Assembly: GCA_016715285.1 (NCBI GenBank)
Contig: JADKAO010000006.1
Coordinates: 62,001 to 126,000 of the forward strand
Direction: 5' to 3'
Source of the DNA: Actinomycetales bacterium
GTDB taxonomy: Bacteria > Actinomycetota > Actinomycetes > Actinomycetales > Dermatophilaceae
DNA: 64,000 nt
Shown: one piece after another, positions 25,971 to 34,388 of the stretch
Position numbering within the stretch: position 1 is the stretch's first letter
Layout of the letters: every line of letters begins with the position of its first letter
Notes under the pieces: model-generated
Database searches by the model: none
Told to the model about the DNA's origin: nothing
Seen by the model: the letters and a program-made list of their open reading frames with translations, nothing else
Position numbers and translations under genes: made by a program

Positions 25971-26540
25971 GTGTCCAACGGCCCCCTCGAACAATTCGAG
26001 CCGACTCTGCATCTGCTCGTCGGTCTCCCCGGAGTCGGCAAGACGACCCTGGCGCGACGTCTAGCCGAGGAATCCCGCTCACTCCGCCTCACACCCGACG
26101 AATGGATGCTCCCGCTCTTCGGCGAAGCTGAGGCGGACGGCATACGCGATGTGCTTGAAGGCCGCCTCCTGTGGGTCGCCCACGAGGTCCTTCGAAGCGG
26201 CGCTTCCGTCATCGTGGACTTTGGCTGCTGGTCGGCCTCTGAGCGGTGGGCAATTCGGGCGATCGCGCAGCACGCGAACGCAGCGATCGAACTCCACGTC
26301 CTCGACCTGCCAGAGGAGGAGCGCCGCTTGCGGACCTCAGCTCGATGGGCGACGGACCCGAGCACCACGTTTCCGATGGATGCCGCCGAGCACGATCGGG
26401 TGCGCGCAGCCTTCGAGCCTCCCAGCCCAGTTGAGCTCGACGCGGCGCACCTTCCGGAGCCTCCCCAGGGTTGGGCCTGCTGGCTGGCGTGGGCTTCTGA
26501 CCGCTGGCCGAGCCTGCCCGACTTCTCGAGCGCATCATGA
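25971..26540 (+). CDS. P-loop kinase-like ATPase (AAA_33/zeta-like)
   Basis: 189 residues from the GTG at 25971 (VSNGPLEQFEPTLHLLVGLPGVGKTTLARRLAEE). Walker A GLPGVGKTT is at about 17-25, followed by LTPDEWM (the D/E-W/M substrate-binding step seen in zeta-toxin and polynucleotide-kinase-like proteins). VIVDFGCWSASERWAIR is a Walker B-like strand, and LDLPEEERRLRTSARW resembles the LID region. Small-molecule phosphotransferase activity is likely; the substrate is unknown. The stop overlaps the ATG of the next small gene by 4 bp. Confidence 0.8.
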   Translation: MSNGPLEQFEPTLHLLVGLPGVGKTTLARRLAEESRSLRLTPDEWMLPLFGEAEADGIRDVLEGRLLWVAHEVLRSGASVIVDFGCWSASERWAIRAIAQHANAAIELHVLDLPEEERRLRTSARWATDPSTTFPMDAAEHDRVRAAFEPPSPVELDAAHLPEPPQGWACWLAWASDRWPSLPDFSSAS

Positions 26541-26653
26541 AGCGCGTGAAGCCCGGCTGCACCCACGACTGCACCCACGACTGCACCCACGACGGCGCTC
26601 ATGTCGACACCGCCACTCACATTTCCAACGCCGCGAGCGTTCAACCCCCGTGA
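26537..26653 (+). CDS. Candidate 38-residue Cys/His-repeat microprotein
   Basis: ATG at 26537 overlaps the kinase TGA (ATGA), and its own TGA overlaps the GTG of the sigma factor (GTGA at 26650-26653). The product starts MKRVKPG, contains three tandem CTHD units (12-bp repeat CTGCACCCACGA, about 26561-26596), then GAHVDTATHISNAASVQPP. Three Cys and five His in 38 residues suggest metal binding. Both ends being exactly coupled to neighbours is strong positional support, although the repeat could also be chance non-coding sequence. Confidence 0.55.
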   Translation: MKRVKPGCTHDCTHDCTHDGAHVDTATHISNAASVQPP

Positions 26654-27117
26654 GCCTGCCGCCCTTTCAGCACCTCGTTGATGCCTATTGGCGCGACGTC
26701 GGTCGGCTTGCCCACGCCCTCGCGGGTCCAACCGCCGCCGAGGACGTCGCACAGCAGGCGTGGACCCAGGCGTTCGCGGCATACCCCCGGCTTCGCCGCG
26801 CCGACAACCTCCGCGGCTGGCTCCTCACCATCACGCACCGATGCGCGATGGACCACCACCGTCAGACGGCCCGCGCACCCCAACCCGCGGACCCGCAAAC
26901 TCTCCCCGACAGTCCCAGCTCACCACTCACCGACCCCAACGAAGCACTGTGGGCCGATGTGGCGCGGCTCCCGCACCGCCAACGTGAGGCGATCGTCCTC
27001 CGGTACGTCGCCGACCTCGACCACCGCGCCATTGCCGCGGCCCTCGACACGACGCCCGCGATGAGCCGCCGGCTCGTGAGCGACGCCCTCGCTGCTCTCC
27101 GAAAGGCCCGTCCATGA
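26650..27117 (+). CDS. ECF-type RNA polymerase sigma factor
   Basis: 155 residues from a GTG. Region 2 is AEDVAQQAWTQAFAAYPRL...NLRGWLLTITHRCAMDHHRQ. Region 4 is LPHRQREAIVLRYVADLDHRAIAAALDTTPAMSRRLVSDALAALRK, a clear HTH. Short, with no C-terminal extension. No classical zinc anti-sigma follows; instead the upstream neighbour is the tiny CTHD protein and the downstream gene is an alkyltransferase. The stop overlaps the ogt ATG by 4 bp, so sigma and repair enzyme are co-translated, which suggests a response to alkylation or a related stress. Confidence 0.88.
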   Translation: MSLPPFQHLVDAYWRDVGRLAHALAGPTAAEDVAQQAWTQAFAAYPRLRRADNLRGWLLTITHRCAMDHHRQTARAPQPADPQTLPDSPSSPLTDPNEALWADVARLPHRQREAIVLRYVADLDHRAIAAALDTTPAMSRRLVSDALAALRKARP

Positions 27118-28034
27118 CCCTCGAAGACGCCCTCCGCCGCGGCCCCTCCTCGAGCTTTGCGGGGGTGAGCGCGCCCCCCACCTTCGCCGAACCCGACATC
27201 GCGTATGCCGTGCACGACACCCCGATCGGTCGCCTCCTCCTCGCGCGGCGGGCGACGGGTGAGGTGGTGGCCAGCCGGTTCGCCCCCACGGTGGCTGCGG
27301 AGGACGCGACTCTGGTGGCCCTCGCTGACCGCGTGAGCCCACGGGTCGTGCGTCAGCCGCGGGCTCTGGACGAGCTGAGAAGCCAGCTCGACGACTACCT
27401 CGCTGGCACCCGCCGCGACCTGGGGCTTCGCATCGATCTCGGTCTCGCGAGTGCTTTTGGTCGCGAGGTGCTGACCGCGCTCCAGGGCCGGGTCGGATAT
27501 GGCGAGCGAGCGGCATACGCCGACGTCGCGGGCTGGGTCGGGCGCCCCAAAGCAGCCCGCGCCGTCGGGGCAGCACTCGGGGCCAATCCGGTGTGCGTCT
27601 TCGTGCCATGTCACCGGATCGTGAGCGCCAGCGGCGCCCTGACGGGGTATGCCGGTGGGCTGGCTGCCAAGGAATACCTCCTCGCGCTCGAAGCCACCTC
27701 TCGACCCCGCGCTCGAACCCACCTGACCCGGTTCGACCGGGGTGAGCGACGCCTGCTGATACCGGGCCGGGGTGGTCGGCTCGGGGCGAGGCTGGTAGGC
27801 GCTGGGCAGCCGCCTCAGTCGATACCGGATGCCGGGGTGTGCCTGGGTCTGCGGTATCGAATCAAGGGGGGTGGGCGCTGGGCAGGCGCCAGTCGATACC
27901 GGATGGCGGGGTGTGCGTGGGTCACAGGTGTCGAATCAAGGGGGGTGGGCGCTGGGCTAGCGCCAGTCGATACCGGATGGCGGGGTGTGCCTGGGTCACA
28001 GGTATCGAATCCGGGGGGGTGGGCGGTGGGCTAG
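27114..28034 (+). CDS. ogt: Methylated-DNA-[protein]-cysteine S-methyltransferase with repeat-derived tail
   Basis: 306 residues. The Ogt body ends near residue 200. The active-site motif is FVPCHRIVSASGALTGYAGGL, and the DNA-binding helix region is GYGERAAYADVAGWVGRPKAARAVGAALGANP. It removes O6-alkyl groups from guanine by suicide transfer to the Cys. The last ~75 residues are encoded by the 74-bp repeat array that follows the normal gene end, so the native stop has apparently been lost and translation runs through the repeats (each copy read in a different frame) to a TAG at 28032. Confidence 0.85.
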   Translation: MTLEDALRRGPSSSFAGVSAPPTFAEPDIAYAVHDTPIGRLLLARRATGEVVASRFAPTVAAEDATLVALADRVSPRVVRQPRALDELRSQLDDYLAGTRRDLGLRIDLGLASAFGREVLTALQGRVGYGERAAYADVAGWVGRPKAARAVGAALGANPVCVFVPCHRIVSASGALTGYAGGLAAKEYLLALEATSRPRARTHLTRFDRGERRLLIPGRGGRLGARLVGAGQPPQSIPDAGVCLGLRYRIKGGGRWAGASRYRMAGCAWVTGVESRGVGAGLAPVDTGWRGVPGSQVSNPGGWAVG

Positions 28035-28110
28035 CGCCATTCGATATCGGATGGCGGGGTGTGCCTGGGTCACAGGTATCGAATCCGCGGGGGGTGGGCG
28101 GTGGGCGGGC
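27815..28110. repeat. Four tandem 74-bp units of the TCGATACC hairpin family
   Basis: Left arms TCGATACC/TCGATATC start at 27819, 27893, 27967 and 28041 (period exactly 74 bp). Right arms GGTATCGA or GGTGTCGA lie at 27853, 27927, 28001 and 28075. Between arms is GGATGGCGGGGTGTGCCTGG with small changes; after each right arm comes ATCAAGGGGGGTGGGCG-type sequence. The same hairpin occurs singly in oriC and twice at 62.2 kb. Confidence 0.88.
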
Positions 28111-28115
28111 GCGAG

Positions 28116-29420
28116 ATGATGGCGGGCGTGACTTCTCGCGCTGGCCGGCCGCTCGACGGCATTCTCGTCGCTGACTTCAGCCGCGTCCTGGCTGGACCGC
28201 TCGCCACCATGACCTTGGCCGACCTCGGTGCCCGCGTCATCAAGGTCGAACGCCCTGGCATCGGCGACGAAACCCGCACGTGGGGCCCACCGTTCACCAG
28301 CCACGGCACGTCGTATTTTGAGGCGGTCAACCGGTCCAAGGAGTCGATCGCGCTCGACCTGACCGACCCTGCCGACCTGCACCTCGCCCGCGAGCTCGCC
28401 CGCCGTGCCGACGTCCTTGTCGAGAACTTCGCCCCCGGCACCCTCGACCGGCTCGGCCTGAGCTACGACGAGGTGGCCGCGACCAACCCCGGGGTCATTT
28501 ACTGCTCGATCAGCGGTTTCGGACGGGAGGGCGGGCGTGAGCTGCTCGGCTACGACTTCGTCGTGCAGGCAGTCGGCGGGCTCATGAGCATCACGGGCGA
28601 GCCGGGCCACCCCACCAAAGCCGGTGTGGCGCTCGTTGACGTCCTCACCGGCAAGGACGCCACGATCGGCATCCTCGCCGCGCTCGCCGCCCGCGCGCGC
28701 ACCGGCCGTGGCGACCGTCTCGACGTTACCCTCCTCACCTCGTCGCTCGGCGCCATGGTCAACCAAGCCCAGTCAGCGCTGGAACACGGCCGCGCGCCAA
28801 CCTCGATGGGCAACAAGCACCCGAGCATCGCGCCCTACGAAACCCTCTCCTGCGTCGACAGTCCGATCGCGGTCGCGTGCGGCAACGACGGCCAGTTCCG
28901 CAGACTCGCAACAGTTTTAGGTATGCCGTCCCTCGCCGACGACCCGCGATTCGCCACCAACTCCGCCCGGGTGAACAACAGAGCACCCCTCATTGAGCTC
29001 CTGGAAGGAGCGCTTGCTGGTGTGGCGAGGAGTGAACAAAGCCGCGGAAGTGGAGCTGGCCCAGGTGATCGCGACGGTGCCGATACCGGCGGCGACCAAA
29101 CGGCGGCCATTGCGCGCGCAGAGACGGCGGGCTCGCTGACCCCGTTGACGGCGGCGGCGTGGGTTGAGCGGATCAGCGCTGCCGGGGTCCCGGTCGGCCG
29201 CGTCGGCACTATCCTCGACGGGCTCGCCCTTGCTGAGAGCCTTGGCCTCGATCCCACGATTGAGATCGGCGCGGGCTTCACCCGCCAAGTGCGGCATCCG
29301 GTGAGCTACACGGCATACGAGACGAGCACTCCCAGCCCACCGCCCGACCTGGGCGAGCACGACGAAGCGCTTCGCGCCTGGCTCAGCGCCGCTGCCCCAC
29401 AACCAACCGAGGCCCGCTAG
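28116..29420 (+). CDS. CaiB/BaiF family CoA-transferase (class III)
   Basis: 434 residues from the ATG at 28116 (alternatives: ATG 28119, GTG 28128). LDGILVADFSRVLAGPLATMTLADLGARVIKVERPGIGDETR is the typical opening. The catalytic Asp is expected in VALVDVLTGKDATIGILAAL. LGYDFVVQAVGGLMSITGEP and the C-terminal small domain are also standard. It moves CoA between acyl thioesters and organic acids. A GTATGCCG at 28921 directly follows a rare TTA Leu codon. Residues ~300-345 contain a Gly/Ala-rich insertion. The 3' end overlaps the convergent VOC gene by 4 bp. Confidence 0.9.
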   Translation: MMAGVTSRAGRPLDGILVADFSRVLAGPLATMTLADLGARVIKVERPGIGDETRTWGPPFTSHGTSYFEAVNRSKESIALDLTDPADLHLARELARRADVLVENFAPGTLDRLGLSYDEVAATNPGVIYCSISGFGREGGRELLGYDFVVQAVGGLMSITGEPGHPTKAGVALVDVLTGKDATIGILAALAARARTGRGDRLDVTLLTSSLGAMVNQAQSALEHGRAPTSMGNKHPSIAPYETLSCVDSPIAVACGNDGQFRRLATVLGMPSLADDPRFATNSARVNNRAPLIELLEGALAGVARSEQSRGSGAGPGDRDGADTGGDQTAAIARAETAGSLTPLTAAAWVERISAAGVPVGRVGTILDGLALAESLGLDPTIEIGAGFTRQVRHPVSYTAYETSTPSPPPDLGEHDEALRAWLSAAAPQPTEAR

Positions 29421-29917
29421 GGCCCGCGCCCCTCACTCAGGGCGCCAGCGTCACCATCAGCGTCAGCCGCCGCCTGCAACTCTGCGATCTCGATCTTGCC
29501 CATCGTGAGCATCGCCGCCATCGCCCGCTGCGCGCGACCCGGGTCGGGATCCGACAGCATCCACATCAACTCGCGCGGCACGATCTGCCACGACACTCCC
29601 CACCGGTCCTTGAGCCAGCCGCATTGCGAGGGCACGCCGCCATCGGCGAGGAGCGCGTCCCACAGCCGGTCAACCTCCGCTTGCCCCGAGCACGACACCG
29701 AAATCGACGCCGCCTCAGTCTGCGGGAATCGCGGCCCGCCATTAAGCAGCGTGAATTCTTGTGTCCCCAAACGGAATCCAACCATCAACACAGCCCCGTC
29801 GCCCATCCGCGAAATCTCGCCGAGCACCGCATCCGGCAGCACCTCGCAGTAATAGCGCGCCGCCGCCTCCGCCTCGGAGTCAAACCACAAACACGTCGTG
29901 TATGCCGTGCCGCTCAC
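29417..29917 (-). CDS. PhnB-like VOC domain protein
   Basis: 166 residues from a GTG at 29917 with a GAGAGGG SD. TTCLWFDSEAEAAARYYCEVLP and GFRLGTQEFTLLNGGP, then VDRLWDALLADGG and CGWLKDRWGVSWQIVP, are the hallmarks of the PhnB/3-demethylubiquinone-methyltransferase-like glyoxalase fold. It ends ELQAAADADGDAG. Function unknown; many are small-molecule binding or resistance proteins. Confidence 0.88.
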   Translation of the reverse strand: MSGTAYTTCLWFDSEAEAAARYYCEVLPDAVLGEISRMGDGAVLMVGFRLGTQEFTLLNGGPRFPQTEAASISVSCSGQAEVDRLWDALLADGGVPSQCGWLKDRWGVSWQIVPRELMWMLSDPDPGRAQRAMAAMLTMGKIEIAELQAAADADGDAGALSEGRGP

Positions 29918-30029
29918 TGAAAGACCCTCTCGCCGCGCCGACCCGCAGTCAGCTGCTCGAACTTCCCGAACTCCCAAACTCGGACAATGTTTGCCCACTG
30001 TAAGTCGCACCTGGGACACTCGGCGCACA

Positions 30030-30518
30030 ATGAGCGTCCTGCGCCTGGCTAGAACGATCCTGCGCATTGGCCGGATGGCCGCGCCGGCTACTGACGCACC
30101 CTCCGAAACCGCTGTGGGAGACCAGGTTTTGACCGGCAGCGTCCAAGTCCGTCACGTGGACGCCGGATCCTGCAATGGCTGCGAGATCGAGATCGGCGCG
30201 GTTTTCGGCCCGGTTTACGACGCCGAGCGTTATGGCGCCAGGCTCGTCGCGTCCCCACGGCACGCCGACGCCCTCCTTGTCACCGGCGTCGTCACCCACA
30301 ACATGCTCCAGCCCCTCCTGCGCACCGTCGACGCCACACCAAAGCCGCGCGTCGTCATCGCGGTCGGTGACTGCGCACGGGACTGTGGCGTGTTCAAGGG
30401 TGGTTACGGCGTCGCGGGCGCGGTCTCCGATGTCACCGACGTCGACATCGAAGTCCCTGGCTGCCCCCCCGCACCCGATGACATCGTCGCCGCGCTCCGC
30501 AGAGTCACCCGCCGATGA
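30030..30518 (+). CDS. NuoB/HycG-like small subunit of a complex-I-like oxidoreductase
   Basis: 162 residues from the ATG at 30030. It carries the Cys pattern of the NuoB [4Fe-4S] N2-type subunit: AGSCNGCEIEIGAVFG, then GDCARDCGVFKGGYG and EVPGCPPAPDDIVAAL. First gene of a six-gene operon with 4-bp overlaps; order and sizes match Rv0082-Rv0087 of M. tuberculosis (from memory), where this position is a probable oxidoreductase. It would pass electrons near the quinone site or to the large subunit. Confidence 0.85.
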   Translation: MSVLRLARTILRIGRMAAPATDAPSETAVGDQVLTGSVQVRHVDAGSCNGCEIEIGAVFGPVYDAERYGARLVASPRHADALLVTGVVTHNMLQPLLRTVDATPKPRVVIAVGDCARDCGVFKGGYGVAGAVSDVTDVDIEVPGCPPAPDDIVAALRRVTRR

Positions 30519-32557
30519 CCGTTGTCGACCTAGGGCTCGCCGCCCAGTTCCTCTTCGCGCTGGCCGCGGTCGTTGCCGCGCTCGCCAGCCCGACGGCATA
30601 CCGGAGTCGCCTCGCTGGCACGCTCTCGGCGGGGATCGGCGTCTCGGGGGCAGTCGCCGGCGCGGGTGCGCTGGGAGGCACGACCGCCACGTGGACCCTC
30701 GCGCACCCCCTCGGCCCGGCCATCGGCCCGCTCGCGCCACTCACCCTCGCGCCGGATCGCCTCGGCGGGTTCTTCCTCCTCGTGGTCGGCCTCGTCGGCA
30801 CGATCGCGTCCGTGTTCGGCATCGGTTACGCACACGGGGCGGCTGCGTCGCGGACGGGGTGGACGGCATACCCGCTGTTCTTGCTGGGCATGCAACTCGT
30901 GCCGGCAGCGGGCGATGTGCTCACCTTCCTCGGCGGGTGGGAACTCATGGCGCTCGCCTCGACTGTCCTCGTGCTCTCCGACCACGCGCATCGGCCTCGG
31001 GTGCGCTCGGCAGGCATCTGGTATGCCGTGATGACGCACCTGAGCTTTGCGCTGCTCGCGCTCGGGTTTGCGGTCCTCACGTCGGTGGCGGGGAGCACCC
31101 GCTTTGCCGACATCGCTGGTATGCCGGTGGGCGAGTCAACGTCCGGGGTCGCGTTTGTGCTGCTCACGCTGGGTTTTGTCACCAAGGCGGGGCTCGTGCC
31201 GGTGCACGTATGGTTGCCGCGCGCACACCCCGAGGCGCCGAGTCACGTCTCCGCGGTGATGAGCGCGGCGATGGTCAAGATGGGCGTCTATGGCGTGCTG
31301 CTGACGGTGACTCGGCTGCTGCCCGACGCCGCGCGCTGGTGGGGGTTGGCGCTGCTGGCGCTCGCGTTACCGTCGGCGCTCTACGGCATCCTGCAGGCGT
31401 CGGTCGCGAGCGATCTCAAGCGACTCCTTGCCTACTCCACGACCGAAAACGTCGGCCTCATCCTCACCGCAGTCTCCGTCTCAATGCTGACCCGCCACAC
31501 GGGCACGGCCGACGTTTCCCAAATCGCGCTCGTCGCGGCGCTCCTGCTCGTCGCGAGCCACGCCGCCTTCAAAACGGTCCTCTTCCTCGCGGCGGGAGCG
31601 ATTCTCGCGGCGACCGGCGAGCGTGACCTCGACCGGATGGGCGGCCTCGCAGGGGGTATGCCGGTCACGGCCGCGGCCTTTGGCGTCGCGGCGCTCGGTG
31701 CCGCCGCGTTGCCGGTGACGTCGGGGTTTGTCGCCGAATGGGTGCTGTTGCAGTCGTTGATCCACGGTGATGTGCGCACTGATCGGCTGACCACGGCGCT
31801 GCTGCCGGCGATTGTCGCGGTGGTGGCGTTGACGGCGGGGCTGGCCCTGTTGACCTTCGTCAAGGCGTTTGGGATTGCCTTCCTCGCGCGGCCGCGCAGC
31901 GAGGGCGCCGCGGCCGCTCATGAGGTGAGTTTCGCAATGCGGGGCGCCCTCGTCGCGGGGGCCGCGGGGGTGCTTGCCCTCGGGCTTCTTCCTGGTCTGA
32001 CCTCGAGCGGAGCGTTGGCTGCCCTCACCTCAGGTGTGAGCTCGCGGGGTGCGGTAGGTGCGGTCGTCGCGCAACCCGTCGGCCTTGGTGGCATCGAGTT
32101 GCCCACCCTCGGCGCGCTCTTGGATCCGACGTCGTTGTTGATCCTGGGCTTGATCCTCACCGTGCCGATCGTCGCGATCTCTTGGCGGTTGGCGCTCGGC
32201 ATACCTCGTCGTGCGGTTGATCTGCAGTGGGGCTGTGGCGGGGTGCGGGTGAGTCCGCGAATGCAATACACCGCAACGTCGTTCGCCGAGCCGCTCGTGC
32301 GGGTCTTTGGTGACACGCTCCGGCCAACCCAGCAGCTGGAGGTCGAACGGGCCAAGGAGTCCCGGTTTGTCGTGGTCGGAGCGACCTATAAGCAGCGGGT
32401 CGGTGACGTCATCGAAGACCGGGTGTATCGACCGGTGGCGCGGTTGTTGGGGCGCATCGGGGATAAGGCTCGGACGGTGCAAAACGGCAGCATCCACCGC
32501 TATCTCGCGTTCTCGTTCGCGGCGCTGGTGGCCTTGCTCGTGGTGGTGGTCCGATGA
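30515..32557 (+). CDS. Antiporter-like membrane subunit (HyfB / NuoL family)
   Basis: 680 residues, about 15 hydrophobic segments. The proton-transporting-channel signature is present: ELMALASTVLVLSDH, GFVTKAGLVPVHVWLPRAHPEAPSHVSAVMSAAMVKMGVYG (the conserved Lys and H-P), and LKRLLAYSTTENVGLI. A C-terminal extension (about residues 560-680) resembles HyfB/Rv0083: WGCGGVRVSPRMQYTATSFAEP. It is expected to couple electron transfer to ion translocation. It overlaps both neighbours by 4 bp. Confidence 0.9.
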   Translation: MTVVDLGLAAQFLFALAAVVAALASPTAYRSRLAGTLSAGIGVSGAVAGAGALGGTTATWTLAHPLGPAIGPLAPLTLAPDRLGGFFLLVVGLVGTIASVFGIGYAHGAAASRTGWTAYPLFLLGMQLVPAAGDVLTFLGGWELMALASTVLVLSDHAHRPRVRSAGIWYAVMTHLSFALLALGFAVLTSVAGSTRFADIAGMPVGESTSGVAFVLLTLGFVTKAGLVPVHVWLPRAHPEAPSHVSAVMSAAMVKMGVYGVLLTVTRLLPDAARWWGLALLALALPSALYGILQASVASDLKRLLAYSTTENVGLILTAVSVSMLTRHTGTADVSQIALVAALLLVASHAAFKTVLFLAAGAILAATGERDLDRMGGLAGGMPVTAAAFGVAALGAAALPVTSGFVAEWVLLQSLIHGDVRTDRLTTALLPAIVAVVALTAGLALLTFVKAFGIAFLARPRSEGAAAAHEVSFAMRGALVAGAAGVLALGLLPGLTSSGALAALTSGVSSRGAVGAVVAQPVGLGGIELPTLGALLDPTSLLILGLILTVPIVAISWRLALGIPRRAVDLQWGCGGVRVSPRMQYTATSFAEPLVRVFGDTLRPTQQLEVERAKESRFVVVGATYKQRVGDVIEDRVYRPVARLLGRIGDKARTVQNGSIHRYLAFSFAALVALLVVVVR

Positions 32558-33534
32558 GTGCGTCCCCCGCGGTAGCGCCCGACCTCACCAGCACGGCGTG
32601 GGGGCTGCTGGCGGTTGTGCTGCAGTGTTGCGTCCTCGCAGCTGTCTCACCGATCCTCATCGGGGTCATGCGGCAGGTGCGCTATCGCATGGAGGGTCGG
32701 ATTGGCCCCGGCATCTGGCAGCCCACGCGCGATCTGCTCAAGCTCGCGCGCAAGGAACCGCTGGTGGCGCCGGGCGTGCGGCTGCAGGGCGTGATGCCGA
32801 TCGCGATGACCGGCACCAGCTTGCTGCTCGTCGCCTTGCTGCCGCTCATGTCCACCGTGACGATCCCGCTCGTGCCCGACGACTTGTTCGTCGTTGTCGG
32901 CGTCCTCCTGCTCGGCACCGTGGCAATTGCCCTGCTGGGGCTCGACTCCGGCACGGCGTTTGGCGGCATGGGGTCAAGCCGACACATGACAATTGCTGCC
33001 CTCGTGGAGCCGACGGTCCTGGTCGCGGTCTATGCGCTTTCGATCCCCGTGGGCTCCTCGGCGCTCTCGGCGATCGTTGACGCGCGCATCGCCGAACCCG
33101 TGTCCGTCGTCTCGCCCGTCTCACTGCTCGCGCTCGTCGCGCTCATCATCGTCGTCGTCGCCGAGACCGGTCGGCTGCCAGTCGACAACCCGTCAACCCA
33201 CCTCGAGCTGACCATGGTCCACGAGGCGATGATCCTCGAGGCGTCAGGGCGTGACCTCGGCTGGGTCGAGTTCTCGTCGTGGCTCCGGCTGGCTGGGCTG
33301 TTGGGTCTGGTCGCCAATCTCGCGTTGCCGTGGGGCGTCGCCCAGTCGATGTCGATCGGCGGGCTCGCGGTGGCAATCGTGGCCATCGTCGTCAAGGTCA
33401 TGCTCGCGGGCGCGGGCGTGGCGGCCGTCGAGGTCTTCCTCGCGAAGGTGCGACTCTTCAAGGTCCCCGAGCTGCTCGCCGCCTCATTCGTCATGGCCTT
33501 CTTGGCCGTCACCGCCTCGTACTTGGTGGTGTGA
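32554..33534 (+). CDS. hycD: HycD / NuoH-like membrane subunit
   Basis: 326 residues. YRMEGRIGPGIWQPTRDLLKLARKE and GLDSGTAFGGMGSSRHM, then ETGRLPVDNPSTHLELTMVHEAMILEASG, are the NuoH/HycD quinone-site loops. Eight hydrophobic segments. Anchors the peripheral arm in the membrane. Followed by a 209-bp stretch that includes an extreme G/C run before the next gene's likely start. Confidence 0.92.
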   Translation: MSASPAVAPDLTSTAWGLLAVVLQCCVLAAVSPILIGVMRQVRYRMEGRIGPGIWQPTRDLLKLARKEPLVAPGVRLQGVMPIAMTGTSLLLVALLPLMSTVTIPLVPDDLFVVVGVLLLGTVAIALLGLDSGTAFGGMGSSRHMTIAALVEPTVLVAVYALSIPVGSSALSAIVDARIAEPVSVVSPVSLLALVALIIVVVAETGRLPVDNPSTHLELTMVHEAMILEASGRDLGWVEFSSWLRLAGLLGLVANLALPWGVAQSMSIGGLAVAIVAIVVKVMLAGAGVAAVEVFLAKVRLFKVPELLAASFVMAFLAVTASYLVV

Positions 33535-33576
33535 CCTGACCATGCTCACCGCCATCTCAGCCGCCGCGACGGGCCC

Positions 33577-33680
33577 CGCCGCGCCGGGGGCCCCCCCGGG
33601 GGGCCGGGGGGGCCCCCCGGGGGGGCGGGGGGCCCCCCGCGCGCCGGGCGGGGGCCCGCCGGCCGGGGGGGGGGACCGCA
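33577..33680. other. Extreme poly-G/poly-C low-complexity tract
   Basis: About 100 bases almost entirely of G and C runs (up to 7-10 in a row), with self-complementary blocks such as GGGGGGCC/GGCCCCCC, in the gap between hycD and the hycP start used here. An ATG at 33542 just after the hycD stop opens MLTAISAAATGPAAPGAPPG into this tract, so the original hycP may have begun there and lost frame in the tract. Confidence 0.7.
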
Positions 33681-33743
33681 GCCAGCCACCCGGCATACCC
33701 GCACGTGCTGTGGCCCCAAGCTGCCGCCCCCGAATCTGCCGCG

Positions 33744-34388
33744 ATGGCGCAAGCCCTGGCCCTCACGACCGGTCTCCTGCTCCTCACCGCGGTGCTGCAA
33801 CTCTGGCGCCGGTCCCTCAGCGGCTCGACGAGCCTGCTCGCGATTCAGGGCGCCGCGCTCGCGGGCCTGGTCATCACGGTCGCGATCGCCGAGGGGGCTC
33901 CCGAACTCTTCGCGGTGGCGCTCCTCGTCCTGGCCCTCAAGGCCGCGATCATCCCGATGCTGCTCCACCGCACGGCCCTCAAAACCGGCGGCACGCTGGA
34001 AACGTCGCACCGAGTCCATCCCACGGCTGGCCTGTTGTGGGCGGCGCTTCTGACAACGGTCGCCTTCCTCGCCGCGCGCCCCCTCGTGAGTGCCTCACCC
34101 GGCCCGCTGACCAAGGTCGCGCCCGTCGGGTTGGCCCTCGTGCTGCTCGGGTTCCTCGTCCTGCTGACCCGTCACCAAGCGGTGTCACAGCTTGTCGGCT
34201 TCGTCATCCTCGACAACGGCATCGCCACCGTCGCGTTCCTGACCAGTGGCGGGGTTCCGCTCATCGTCGAGATTGGCGTCATGATCGACGTTCTCTTCGT
34301 CGTCGTCATCCTCCGCGTGCTGGCAAGTCAGATGCGGTCGGTCTTTGGGGCGACCGATCTCGATGACCTCACGGAGTTGCGTGACTGA
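33744..34388 (+). CDS. hycP: HycP / HyfE-like membrane protein
   Basis: 214 residues from the ATG at 33744 (MAQALALTTGLLLLTAVLQLWRR). Six to seven membrane segments, for example HPTAGLLWAALLTTVAFLAARPLV and QLVGFVILDNGIATVAFLTSGGVPLIVEIGVMIDVLFVVVILRVL. The last of these is the HyfE/MnhC-like core with the conserved E-N-G/D-N-G pattern. The ATG at 34388 of the next gene overlaps the stop. The real N-terminus may lie upstream at 33542 if the G-tract is a frameshift. Confidence 0.82.
   Translation: MAQALALTTGLLLLTAVLQLWRRSLSGSTSLLAIQGAALAGLVITVAIAEGAPELFAVALLVLALKAAIIPMLLHRTALKTGGTLETSHRVHPTAGLLWAALLTTVAFLAARPLVSASPGPLTKVAPVGLALVLLGFLVLLTRHQAVSQLVGFVILDNGIATVAFLTSGGVPLIVEIGVMIDVLFVVVILRVLASQMRSVFGATDLDDLTELRD

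Noticed and set aside
30175..31626. 483-codon + frame over the NuoB-like and HyfB genes
   Set aside because: Arg/Pro/Ser-rich shadow; both real genes have clear motifs in another frame.
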